From: an uncultured Alphaproteobacteria bacterium
GTDB taxonomy: Bacteria; Pseudomonadota; Alphaproteobacteria; Rs-D84
NCBI GenBank assembly: GCA_937900435.1
Contig: CALCEG010000058.1
Span: 1 to 6,524, forward strand
Length of the DNA stretch: 6,524 bases
Direction of reading: 5' to 3'
Shown here: in pieces, positions 1 through 5,590 of the stretch
Position numbering within the stretch: the stretch's first letter is position 1
How the letters are laid out: every line of letters begins with the position of its first letter
Position numbers and translations under genes: made by a program
The notes under the pieces: model-generated
The model's input: the letters and a program-made list of their open reading frames with translations, nothing else
What the model was told of the DNA's origin: nothing
Database searches by the model: none

Positions 1-1
1 G

Positions 2-148
2 ATGACACGATACTCGAATACCAAGTTCATCCTTATCGCACCTCCCGAGTTGGCACTGCCCGACTACATCAAGCGCGATGTGTGTGACCGCAATGGCATC
101 GAGTATGATCACAAGCTGTTCCCGGACTGCGAAAGCTGCGGTCACTAA
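2..148 (+). CDS. small hypothetical protein (48 aa), or C-terminal end of a larger gene cut by the window edge
   Basis: An open frame runs from an ATG at position 2 to a TAA at 146-148 and would give 48 residues starting MTRYSNTKF and ending in the Cys/His tail DCESCGH. Because the frame touches the window edge, the ATG may be internal and the gene may be longer; no ribosome binding site can be seen. The stretch is about 54% G+C by hand count and uses many C- and G-ending codons (AAG, ATC, CTG, GAC), unlike the AT-rich genes downstream. I recognise no family. The final Cys-x2-Cys-x-His could bind a metal, but that is only a suggestion. The composition change suggests a different origin or expression class from the rest of the window. 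Confidence 0.5.
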   Translation: MTRYSNTKFILIAPPELALPDYIKRDVCDRNGIEYDHKLFPDCESCGH

Positions 149-159
149 TAAATAAAAAA

Positions 160-180
160 GTCAGTTCGCAAAATCCTGAC
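160..180 (-). terminator. weak candidate terminator for minus-strand transcription
   Basis: GTCAG (160-164) pairs with CTGAC (176-180) around an 11-nt loop. Read on the minus strand, the 5-bp stem is followed by a run of six T and then more A/T, as in an intrinsic terminator. On the plus strand the bases after the stem are A, so it would not terminate the left-hand gene. The stem is short, so this is a weak call. Confidence 0.2.
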
Positions 181-218
181 AAAAATTAAAACTACGGAAC
201 GAACTACGGGAATGGGCT

Positions 219-290
219 ATGGCTATTGGTGTTGCGATACTGGTATTTATTGCTTACGGAATAGCGGGCTATTTCGAAATCATATATTAA
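219..290 (+). CDS. possible 23-residue membrane peptide
   Basis: The ATG at 219 opens a 23-codon frame ending in TAA at 288-290. The peptide begins MAIGVAILVFIAYGIAGYF and is almost entirely hydrophobic, long enough for one membrane-spanning helix, with a short FEIIY end. A purine-rich GGGAATGGG (208-216) lies just before the start but too close for a classic Shine-Dalgarno, so translation is uncertain. The next gene starts 26 bases downstream with a good binding site. If real, it would be an inner-membrane micropeptide of the sort common in phage accessory regions. The alternative is a chance frame in a spacer. A longer frame starting at 212 overlaps it in another phase but has no support upstream of 317. 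Confidence 0.3.
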   Translation: MAIGVAILVFIAYGIAGYFEIIY

Positions 291-316
291 ACTACGGAAA
301 AATAAAGGGGAATAAA

Positions 317-634
317 ATGAAAGTAAAGGAATCGGTTTATATTAACGACAAAGGTATTAAATATATCAACGGCAAGAGAGTTGCTACGGAAAACCCTACG
401 CCGAAAACTATGGATTTTGATACGGCTGTAAAATATATCGACAAAACATTTAATAAATACGGATTATTTACTAAATGTGATAGATTGGTCGGACTCTTCA
501 AAAGGGGATACGACAGATTGAAAGTGGAAACGGAATTGCTACGCAAAATCGATATCATACCGAATATTCAATTACGAACACAATTACAGGATGCGTATTT
601 ACGCCAAATGGAAAGAGTAGCACAAGGAAGATAA
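317..634 (+). CDS. hypothetical basic protein (105 aa)
   Basis: I chose the ATG at 317 because AAAGGGG (304-310) sits six bases upstream. An in-frame ATG at 212 would add 35 residues (with WCC and other atypical runs), has no binding site and overlaps the candidate membrane peptide. The product starts MKVKESVYINDKGIKYING and is rich in Lys and Arg. The N-terminal 30 residues look like beta strands and turns (NDKGIKYINGKRV). The remainder is predicted helical, with a patch around residues 45-75 (FNKYGLFTKCDRLVGLFKRGYDRL) of alternating hydrophobic and basic residues that could be a nucleic-acid or protein contact surface. I recognise no family and see no signal peptide or membrane segment. It is two bases from the next gene, so the two are probably co-translated. 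Confidence 0.75.
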   Translation: MKVKESVYINDKGIKYINGKRVATENPTPKTMDFDTAVKYIDKTFNKYGLFTKCDRLVGLFKRGYDRLKVETELLRKIDIIPNIQLRTQLQDAYLRQMERVAQGR

Positions 635-636
635 AG

Positions 637-834
637 ATGTATATGGTCGTGTATAATGAGCCGAAGGGTCAATACCGACTCTACAGCTACGACAAACTAA
701 CAAGGAAATGGAAACCGTTTTCTTCGTTTTTTTATAACAAGGATTTGGCTACGGCGATGGGTGTGGCGCGTGTTAAATTTGAAATATCAGGGGAATATCA
801 CTATGACAGTGAAAGAACTATTGGATTTAATTAA
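637..834 (+). CDS. hypothetical small protein (65 aa)
   Basis: The gene begins two bases after the preceding stop, with AAGGAAG (624-630) placed correctly for the ATG at 637; an ATG two codons later (643) is an alternative start. The sequence starts MYMVVYNEPKGQYRLYSYD and is rich in Tyr, Lys and Phe. It reads as a small beta-rich fold with an alternating pattern (QYRLYSYDKLTRKWKPF) followed by a helix (DLATAMGVARVKFEI). No family is recognised. Its last 32 bases overlap the start of the next gene in another frame, which is typical of compact phage operons and suggests translational coupling. Confidence 0.65.
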   Translation: MYMVVYNEPKGQYRLYSYDKLTRKWKPFSSFFYNKDLATAMGVARVKFEISGEYHYDSERTIGFN

Positions 835-985
835 AGATATGCCAGCCGATGCTACGGTTTATACAGAAGATGGCGAAGGACACCAATACTGTATGATAAC
901 AAACATTGTGGCGACTACGGTGGCAAATACAGATGGGAAGAAGTCCATTGTTAGATTTGAGTGGGAATACGAAAAAAACACATAA
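803..985 (+). CDS. small phage-type protein (60 aa), unknown function
   Basis: The start at 803 is favoured by AGGGGA (789-794), eight bases upstream; an upstream in-frame ATG at 761 lies deeper inside the previous gene and has no binding site. The protein opens MTVKELLDLIKDMPADATVY, a pattern (MTVxEL, then a short amphipathic helix, then P-x-D-A-x-V-Y) familiar from many short uncharacterised phage and gut-bacterial proteins. There the helix leads into a beta hairpin, here EDGEGHQYCMITNIVATTV and then SIVRFEWEYE. The composition is acidic. No catalytic motif is visible. The start overlaps the previous gene by 32 bases, so expression is likely coupled to it. Confidence 0.65.
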   Translation: MTVKELLDLIKDMPADATVYTEDGEGHQYCMITNIVATTVANTDGKKSIVRFEWEYEKNT

Positions 986-1063
986 AGTTTGCTGTGGTGG
1001 AACAGCGTGACAACGGAATGGTTCGTAGGTTTTTGCCTTTATTTTACTACGGACCACCGTTGA

Positions 1064-1090
1064 TTGAATATATTTGCGGAATACATTCAA
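1064..1090. other. imperfect hairpin in the spacer before the 51-aa gene
   Basis: TTGAAT (1064-1069) pairs with ATTCAA (1085-1090), and TATT (1071-1074) with AATA (1080-1083), around the loop TGCGG. One A-C mismatch separates the two helices. It lies in the 144-base gap (986-1129), which otherwise shows only two ACTACGG-type octamer traces and no convincing gene. There is no T-run, so it is not an intrinsic terminator. It may be structural or fortuitous. Confidence 0.3.
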
Positions 1091-1129
1091 CCAGCGGAAT
1101 TAACTACTGGGCAACAAGGAGAAAAAGAA

Positions 1130-1285
1130 ATGAAAAAAGCAATAAAAATATTGGAAGAATACACAGCGACATTACGCAACGGACGTTTGAGTGATTTCGA
1201 ATCAAAAGCAATATATGCGAAGACAAAGCATTATATTACAATTTTGAAAAAAGTGGACTCTTTAATTTTGGAATTGAACAAATAA
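1130..1285 (+). CDS. small helical protein (51 aa)
   Basis: The ATG at 1130 has AAGGAG (1116-1121) eight bases upstream and is clearly better than an in-frame ATG at 1064, which has no binding site. The peptide begins MKKAIKILEEYTATLRNGRL and ends ILKKVDSLILELNK. Almost the whole length is predicted alpha-helical with heptad-like spacing of Ile/Leu, so a two-helix hairpin or short coiled-coil dimer is plausible. The charge is mixed and positive overall. There is no membrane segment and no recognised family. It ends 18 bases before the first amidoligase-like gene and so could belong to the same transcript, but nothing in its sequence ties it to that chemistry. Confidence 0.65.
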   Translation: MKKAIKILEEYTATLRNGRLSDFESKAIYAKTKHYITILKKVDSLILELNK

Positions 1286-1303
1286 TAACCAAAGGATAAA
1301 AAA

Positions 1304-2344
1304 ATGGCAAAATTCAAACTGATTACTACGGACATATCTTATTCGGAATTTTATAATTTATTTAGAGAAAGAAAATACGATGCTTTGCTTGTTAAAGGCA
1401 CAGATGCGATTATTTACTGCGGACAAGCAGACCCAATAGTGTTTTCAAAGAAAGCGAGAATGGGCGGTTCATCTGCGGACGACCAAATGTTTAATTCTTA
1501 TATGTATTCAAAATCATACGACAACCACTACGGAATTTATTGTAGCAGTGATTTTAAGTTTATGATGGACAGATTAAATGCTGTAAAGTTTAACAAAACC
1601 GCACACATCGAAGCGAGAAAAATAGCAAGTGGTTTTAAGCGATATCATAAATTCGGGGATAAAGCAAAACAACGCTACGCGGAATATGGTGTTGAATTAG
1701 AATTGGAATCTGATTCAATTATGCCTTCTTCTGCGAAAGATGAAATTAAAGAAGTTGGTGGTAAATTGGTTTACGATGTTGGTGGCGACCCATCTGTGAA
1801 AGGTGGCACGGAAATTCGCTTTAATCACCCTGCTCTGAATGGTTGGAAATACAAAGAAATAGCGAATTTGTTGACTTTCTGTAAATCAAAGGGTGCGAAA
1901 ATAGACAGTGGCACAGCAGGAATGCACATACATATTTCTAGGGAAGGTATCGGTGATATTATTGAAAAATTCAAAAGCAATTTGTCAACTATGAAGGACA
2001 TTTTATACCCGATTAACTGTCGTAAACTGAAATTGGCTGACGGAAGACCAATGTATTTTGGTGTTGAAAATAATATTTACCGCGACCAGCGCAGCGATTT
2101 TGGCACATTGGAAATACGTGCGTGGAACGCAACACTGGACCCAAAATTATTCTTGGCACGAATCAAGTTCTGTAAAACATTTACGGAATGGTTATCAAAG
2201 ACGACAACAGTATCTGTTCAATCGTTCTTTGAATATATGAGTTCTAAGGAAAAAGCAAACTATAAATATATGTTAAACCACAAGGAAAACCCACACGAAT
2301 GGGGCTTCCCACCAAAAGCGATAAACGCATTGTTAGCAGCATAA
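1304..2344 (+). CDS. amidoligase-like enzyme 1 (glutamine-synthetase-fold COOH-NH2 ligase family, 346 aa)
   Basis: The start has AAAGGA (1291-1296) seven bases upstream. The C-terminal two thirds carry the ordered motifs of the putative amidoligase family (Pfam Amidoligase_2): the acidic strand YGVELELE (residues 128-135, Glu131/133/135), an Asp-rich turn and acidic strand VGGDPSVKGGTEIRFNHP (159-176, with Glu170), the AGMHIHIS motif (205-212, His208 and His210) and the GTLEIRAWNATLD motif (267-279, Glu270 and Arg272). Such proteins share the glutamine synthetase fold; family knowledge says they use ATP to activate a carboxylate and join it to an amine. The acidic and His residues would bind metal-ATP and substrate. 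The first 120 residues are not recognised and may select the substrate. A 14-base run shared with the second ligase gene (2162-2175 and 3703-3716, encoding IKFCK) and a shared LDxKLxL...IKFCK end show that the two are paralogues. The substrate is unknown. Confidence 0.8.
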   Translation: MAKFKLITTDISYSEFYNLFRERKYDALLVKGTDAIIYCGQADPIVFSKKARMGGSSADDQMFNSYMYSKSYDNHYGIYCSSDFKFMMDRLNAVKFNKTAHIEARKIASGFKRYHKFGDKAKQRYAEYGVELELESDSIMPSSAKDEIKEVGGKLVYDVGGDPSVKGGTEIRFNHPALNGWKYKEIANLLTFCKSKGAKIDSGTAGMHIHISREGIGDIIEKFKSNLSTMKDILYPINCRKLKLADGRPMYFGVENNIYRDQRSDFGTLEIRAWNATLDPKLFLARIKFCKTFTEWLSKTTTVSVQSFFEYMSSKEKANYKYMLNHKENPHEWGFPPKAINALLAA

Positions 2345-2354
2345 GGAGTAAAGT

Positions 2355-2591
2355 ATGCCGAAAATATTTGAAGGTTCAAAGGTGTTTGTGTTGATGTATT
2401 ACAGCGATGAGGAACCGTGTATATGCGACATCTTCACAAGCAGAGAAAAAGCGGTAGCGGAAAAACGCAGACGCAACGAACAGTATTGTGGTGGCAGTTG
2501 TTTTACATCTGATTGGGATTTCAATTACGATGAATATGATAGTTGCGACTACAATTTCTACGATGTGTGTGAATACGAACTTATATTTTAA
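2355..2591 (+). CDS. Tyr/Asp/Cys-rich small protein between the two ligases (78 aa)
   Basis: The stop codon of the ligase gene merges with the ribosome binding site (TAAGGAG, 2342-2348), six bases before this ATG, so the two are tightly coupled. The N-terminal half (KVFVLMYYSDEEPCICDIFTS, then REKAVAEKRRRNEQY) has the pattern of short phage proteins that start with a beta strand (VYVVxYY), an acidic turn, an xxxFTSxEKA helix and a final YEL strand, similar to DUF7336-type domains as I remember them; this is a resemblance, not a verified match. The C-terminal half is unusually rich in Asp, Tyr and Cys (DWDFNYDEYDSCDYNFYD) and has seven Cys over the full length. It could be an accessory subunit or an acidic peptide substrate of the neighbouring ligases, but that is inference from position and composition alone. 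Confidence 0.7.
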   Translation: MPKIFEGSKVFVLMYYSDEEPCICDIFTSREKAVAEKRRRNEQYCGGSCFTSDWDFNYDEYDSCDYNFYDVCEYELIF

Positions 2592-2601
2592 GGGGGTATA
2601 A

Positions 2602-3870
2602 ATGGGAAAAATAATTAAATCTTTTTCTGGCGAAGAAGTAAAAATTAGAAAATCGTCTGGCGATGAATTATTGTATAATATTTTCATCAAAACGGACTTT
2701 CGTAATATTATTATTGAAGATATGTTGTTCGAAAACATAACCAATATGTATATATTGGGAATGCGTAATGTGGAATTTAGAAACTGTGAGTTCAAGAATT
2801 GCGACTTTTCAAATGTTCAATTCTTTGGATGTAAAATGAAAAAGTGTAAGTTCACAGAAGGAACAGATTTATCAACAAAGATTGGTGTTGAAATCGACAA
2901 TGTAAAGAAAAAGCCAATTACAAAACCGACAAATGAAGAAATCGAAGCAAGATACCATTGTAAAGTTATTGCTCTACCGAATAAATCATTTGTTAAAGTG
3001 AAATGGACTTGTGATTTTTGTCATAAGGAATGGTTTGAAATCTACCGCAGGGATAGAGTAGAACAAAAACTACACGAAGTGCCAAATTGTGGAAAACACG
3101 TATGTAGTGATTGTAATGCGGTGTATAGTTTACGCGATAAATTCCAAGGAAATCGTATTTATGGCTATCACGGAACAGTTCATAAATATAAAACACCAAT
3201 AGACGCGGAAAACACAGCAATTATTGGTTTGGAAATGGAATTTGAAGGTGATTTCTACGGCTGGAAAGAATTACAAGACGCACATCAAGGGATGTTGCAT
3301 TATGGATATGATAGTTCGGTGATAGGTCAAAATGAGTTATCTTGGGATTGTGGTTCATATTCTTGGTGGAAATACTTGGCACCATTGAAAAGTGTATGTG
3401 ATGTGCTTGGAAAATATGGTGGGCGCGCAGGCGATTCTGCTGGAATTCATATTCACGTGAGCCGACCAGACAAAGATATGCGAACAATTACAGGCAAAGT
3501 TAATAATTTTGGAACAACACCAGAAGGCAAAGCATTGTTCGAAGCAATATCTTTGCGTAATAACAGGGAAAAGTTTGAAACATACTCAAATTTGGGTTGT
3601 GATATGGGAATGCACCACGCAGGAATATCGTATAATTCATACGGCACTTGCGAATTTAGATTGTTTAATTCAACTTTGGACTACAAATTGGTATTAAAAC
3701 ATATCAAGTTCTGTAAGGAAGTGTTTAATGCGTTTGCTGACGATAAAAACGTATGGAAAGCATTTTCAAAAGAAACTATCACACATATTAAGGAATGTGC
3801 GAAGATACAACTTGATAAAGGTTTTATATCAAGCGGTCAATACGATTTGTTAACAAGTAAATTAGGATAA
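2602..3870 (+). CDS. amidoligase-like enzyme 2 with N-terminal pentapeptide-like and zinc-ribbon segments (422 aa)
   Basis: The previous stop overlaps the binding site TAAGGGGG (2589-2596), and the ATG follows five bases later. Three parts are visible. Residues about 32-86 have the A(N/D)Lxx-like spacing of pentapeptide repeats (VEFRNCEFKNCDFSNVQF, then CKMKKCKF), which would form a short right-handed beta helix. Residues 137-171 contain CDFC and, after about 20 residues, CGKHVCSDC, a four- to five-Cys zinc ribbon (Cys137, 140, 163, 168, 171). Residues about 205-378 are the amidoligase domain: GLEMEFEG (Glu211/213/215), YDSSV and NELSW (Asp237, Glu245), SAGIHIHVSRP (His283, His285) and GTCEFRLFNSTLD (Glu351, Arg353). 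All the key positions of the family are present, so the enzyme is probably active. The N-terminal modules probably bind a protein, nucleic acid or other partner. It is a paralogue of the 346-aa protein and is followed by the amidotransferase after 16 bases. Confidence 0.8.
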   Translation: MGKIIKSFSGEEVKIRKSSGDELLYNIFIKTDFRNIIIEDMLFENITNMYILGMRNVEFRNCEFKNCDFSNVQFFGCKMKKCKFTEGTDLSTKIGVEIDNVKKKPITKPTNEEIEARYHCKVIALPNKSFVKVKWTCDFCHKEWFEIYRRDRVEQKLHEVPNCGKHVCSDCNAVYSLRDKFQGNRIYGYHGTVHKYKTPIDAENTAIIGLEMEFEGDFYGWKELQDAHQGMLHYGYDSSVIGQNELSWDCGSYSWWKYLAPLKSVCDVLGKYGGRAGDSAGIHIHVSRPDKDMRTITGKVNNFGTTPEGKALFEAISLRNNREKFETYSNLGCDMGMHHAGISYNSYGTCEFRLFNSTLDYKLVLKHIKFCKEVFNAFADDKNVWKAFSKETITHIKECAKIQLDKGFISSGQYDLLTSKLG

Positions 3871-3886
3871 ATTAAAGGAGTAAAAC

Positions 3887-5056
3887 GTGTGTATTATTAT
3901 AGCGAAGCCAGCAGGCGTTGAGCCATTGGATGAAGGTTATTTTGAAAGGGCTTGGAATCATAACGGTGATGGTGGTGGTGTTGTCTGGAAATCTCCAGAG
4001 AACGAAGATGCTCATATTCAAAAGGGCTTTATGAAGAAAGAAGATATGTTGGAAAAACTTAAAGAAATCAACAAGAAGGAAAACTCTTTCATAGCCCATT
4101 TTAGAATTAAATCTGTCGGGGAAGTAAAACCAGAGAACACACACCCATTTGTTATGGACAGAGTTACATTTGCTCATAACGGAACAGTTACATCTATCAA
4201 ACCATTTGAAGGGAAAACCGATTCGGAAACATTTGGTTTGTTGTTCTTAAAGACGCGTTCTATGAAATGGATTAAAGAAAATCAGTTGTTGTTGGAAATT
4301 GCTCTTGGGTCAAGCAAGTTCGCAATTATGGATAACAAAACTGGTGAAATCTTAATCTTGAATAAAGAAAATGGCAAGGAACAAGATGGTGCGTGGTTCT
4401 CAAATTCAAGTGCGGATAAGCCTGTGGCTATGCCAATGAATTATAATTACAGAAATCAAAGGGATTATAGTGATTATGACGACTATGAATTTAATTTTGA
4501 TAAAACTGGTGGAGCAAGAGTTAAGGCACGCGCTTTTTTTGGAACAAAATCTTTCACAGAGCCGTTTTGTCAATACAAAAAGGAAGACGGTTATTGGACT
4601 TATAACGCAACAGGTAAGCCAACAACGACATATCCGTTTACGGACGATTTGGTCGTTGCCAGAAATGGTCTGTGGAAGGTTAACCCAGCATATCAACCGA
4701 GAGACTTTGGCTTTGATAAACACGAATACAAACACAAAGCGCCAGAGTTTAAACTTGTTGCGAATATGCAAAGGACTCTTCAACACAATTTGGCAGAATA
4801 TTGGAAACAAGTATTTAGTTCAACATTTGATAGGGAAGATTATGAAAACGACCTGCGCTGTTTGAACATTGTGTTGGATGCGGCAAGACGATTCATAGCA
4901 AACGGTGTTGAATTAAGTTTGGAAAACTTAAATACATTTGTTATGAGTTGTATGAACTATTCAAGTTATGCTGGAAACTATCAAAAAAACCAAGCACAAG
5001 ATATGATTTTGTTTGCGGAAGGTTATATTGGTGAAATGTTTGGTGTAACAATTTAA
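3887..5056 (+). CDS. class II glutamine amidotransferase-type (Ntn hydrolase) protein (389 aa)
   Basis: The start is GTG at 3887, with AAAGGAG (3874-3880) six bases upstream. It is the only start that puts Cys at residue 2 (MCIIIAKPAG), which becomes the N-terminal nucleophile once Met is removed. Other class II glutaminase marks follow: NHNGDGGGVVW (24-34), IAHFRIKSVG (69-78, with the His-Arg pair of the substrate pocket), THPF (85-88), FAHNGTV (95-101), the TDSETFGLL segment (111-119) and AWFSNSS (169-175). Such domains release ammonia from glutamine or carry out related amide chemistry. The catalytic domain covers about 180 residues. The C-terminal 200 residues, starting with a Tyr/Asp-rich linker (YSDYDDYEFNFD), are not recognised and make the protein longer than stand-alone YafJ-type relatives. 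Position after two amidoligase-like genes suggests a shared pathway, with this protein supplying ammonia or trimming amides. Its stop lies at the edge of the hammerhead ribozyme. Confidence 0.8.
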   Translation: MCIIIAKPAGVEPLDEGYFERAWNHNGDGGGVVWKSPENEDAHIQKGFMKKEDMLEKLKEINKKENSFIAHFRIKSVGEVKPENTHPFVMDRVTFAHNGTVTSIKPFEGKTDSETFGLLFLKTRSMKWIKENQLLLEIALGSSKFAIMDNKTGEILILNKENGKEQDGAWFSNSSADKPVAMPMNYNYRNQRDYSDYDDYEFNFDKTGGARVKARAFFGTKSFTEPFCQYKKEDGYWTYNATGKPTTTYPFTDDLVVARNGLWKVNPAYQPRDFGFDKHEYKHKAPEFKLVANMQRTLQHNLAEYWKQVFSSTFDREDYENDLRCLNIVLDAARRFIANGVELSLENLNTFVMSCMNYSSYAGNYQKNQAQDMILFAEGYIGEMFGVTI

Positions 5057-5114
5057 GCCGAAACCCCTTACGGGGTCTGTGTAGGATGATAACCTGCGCA
5101 CTGATGAGGCAAAT
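5051..5114 (+). ncRNA. type II hammerhead self-cleaving ribozyme
   Basis: All conserved core elements are present in circularly permuted type II order. An open stem II strand GCC (5057-5059) is followed by GAAA (5060-5063), then stem III (ACCCC 5063-5067, loop TTAC, GGGGT 5072-5076) and C5077 as the cleavage position (GUC). Stem I is TGTGTAGG (5078-5085) with CCTGCGCA (5093-5100): eight continuous pairs including two G-U, capped by a 7-nt loop. Next come the invariant CTGATGA (5101-5107) and GGC (5108-5110), which closes stem II. ATTT (5051-5054) and AAAT (5111-5114) can extend stem II past an AA bulge, overlapping the upstream stop codon. Cleavage after C5077 would separate the amidotransferase mRNA, leaving a GC hairpin near its 3' end, from the next gene, which would keep a 62-nt leader with its AAAGGAG. 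Tertiary contacts cannot be judged by eye. Confidence 0.9.
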
Positions 5115-5139
5115 CTAATACTTAACAAAGGAGAAAAAT

Positions 5140-5589
5140 ATGAAAGTATTGAAAGGAACATTAGTTAATCACACAGTAAAAAACGACTTAGACGGTGAAG
5201 TTCGTTTCTATAAAACAACAGACGATTCGATTGTAAAAGGCGATATCGTTGCTGTATGGGCGCACGGACGTTTAGGTTTCTTGAAAGTTTCTAAAACATT
5301 GGAAACATTCGAATACTTGTCTGCTGAAAACAATGATATTGAATTGGACGATGTGTCTTTGGCTTTGAACAAAATTGACACAACGGAATACAATATCAAC
5401 AAAGCATTTTTGGCAAAGAAAAAACGAATCGAAGCGTGCATCAACGAACGCATTGCAGAAGGTGCTGTAAGCCGTATGGCTAACGAAGCAATCAAATCTG
5501 TATCTGCTGATAAAAAGGCGGAAATCAAGGCATTACAAGCACAATTAACTGCTTTGATTGCGGACCCAAAAACAGCATTGGATGACTAA
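5140..5589 (+). CDS. hypothetical protein with beta-rich N-terminus and helical C-terminus (149 aa)
   Basis: AAAGGAG (5127-5133) lies six bases before the ATG at 5140. The first 60 residues are rich in beta strands and contain GDIVAVWAHGRLGFLKVSKT (34-53), which resembles a small SH3-like barrel. Residues about 83-145 are helical and charged (AFLAKKKRIEACINERI, then DKKAEIKALQAQLTALIAD) and probably form a coiled coil. No enzyme motif, signal peptide or membrane helix is seen. It is the first gene downstream of the hammerhead cut, so after processing its mRNA would be a separate 5'-hydroxyl fragment whose stability and translation could differ from the ligase genes. Many codons end in T or A (TCT, GCT, AAA, GAA), consistent with its neighbours. 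It is the last gene before the structured regulatory spacer. Function not recognised. Confidence 0.75.
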   Translation: MKVLKGTLVNHTVKNDLDGEVRFYKTTDDSIVKGDIVAVWAHGRLGFLKVSKTLETFEYLSAENNDIELDDVSLALNKIDTTEYNINKAFLAKKKRIEACINERIAEGAVSRMANEAIKSVSADKKAEIKALQAQLTALIADPKTALDD

Positions 5590-5590
5590 T

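Larger units (their letters stand above)
191..1534 (+). repeat. dispersed octamer ACTACGGA, all copies on the + strand
   Basis: Exact ACTACGGA occurs at 191-198, 291-298, 1046-1053, 1325-1332 and 1527-1534. Close variants are ACTACGGG at 203-210, ACTACGGT at 914-921 and CTACGGA at 384-390, with CTACGG also at 749 and 852. I saw no copy in the opposite orientation. Some copies lie between genes and others inside coding sequence in different frames, so codon preference alone does not explain them. Function unknown. Confidence 0.4.

Noticed and set aside
212..316. In-frame upstream start of the 105-aa gene (ATG at 212)
   Set aside because: No ribosome binding site precedes it and the added residues look like translated spacer; AAAGGGG correctly placed for the ATG at 317 is decisive.
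961..1194. 77-aa forward frame in the gap before the 51-aa gene
   Set aside because: It overlaps the well-supported 51-aa gene and the end of the 60-aa gene, lacks a binding site at either possible ATG (961, 1018) and has an atypical sequence.
2010..2017. CGATTAAC inside the first ligase gene as an initiator site
   Set aside because: Isolated half-site with no partner arm and in normal coding context; likely chance.
2376..2795. 139-aa minus-strand frame across the second ligase region
   Set aside because: It lies opposite two well-supported + strand genes and has no ribosome binding site; its hydrophobic runs are the antisense of the gene. The same applies to the other minus-strand frames.
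4470..4865. 131-aa plus-strand frame inside the amidotransferase gene
   Set aside because: Shadow frame of a gene whose catalytic motifs are clear; no start signal.
5063..5076. ACCCC/GGGGT hairpin as an intrinsic terminator of the amidotransferase gene
   Set aside because: No T-run follows; the hairpin is stem III of the hammerhead ribozyme.
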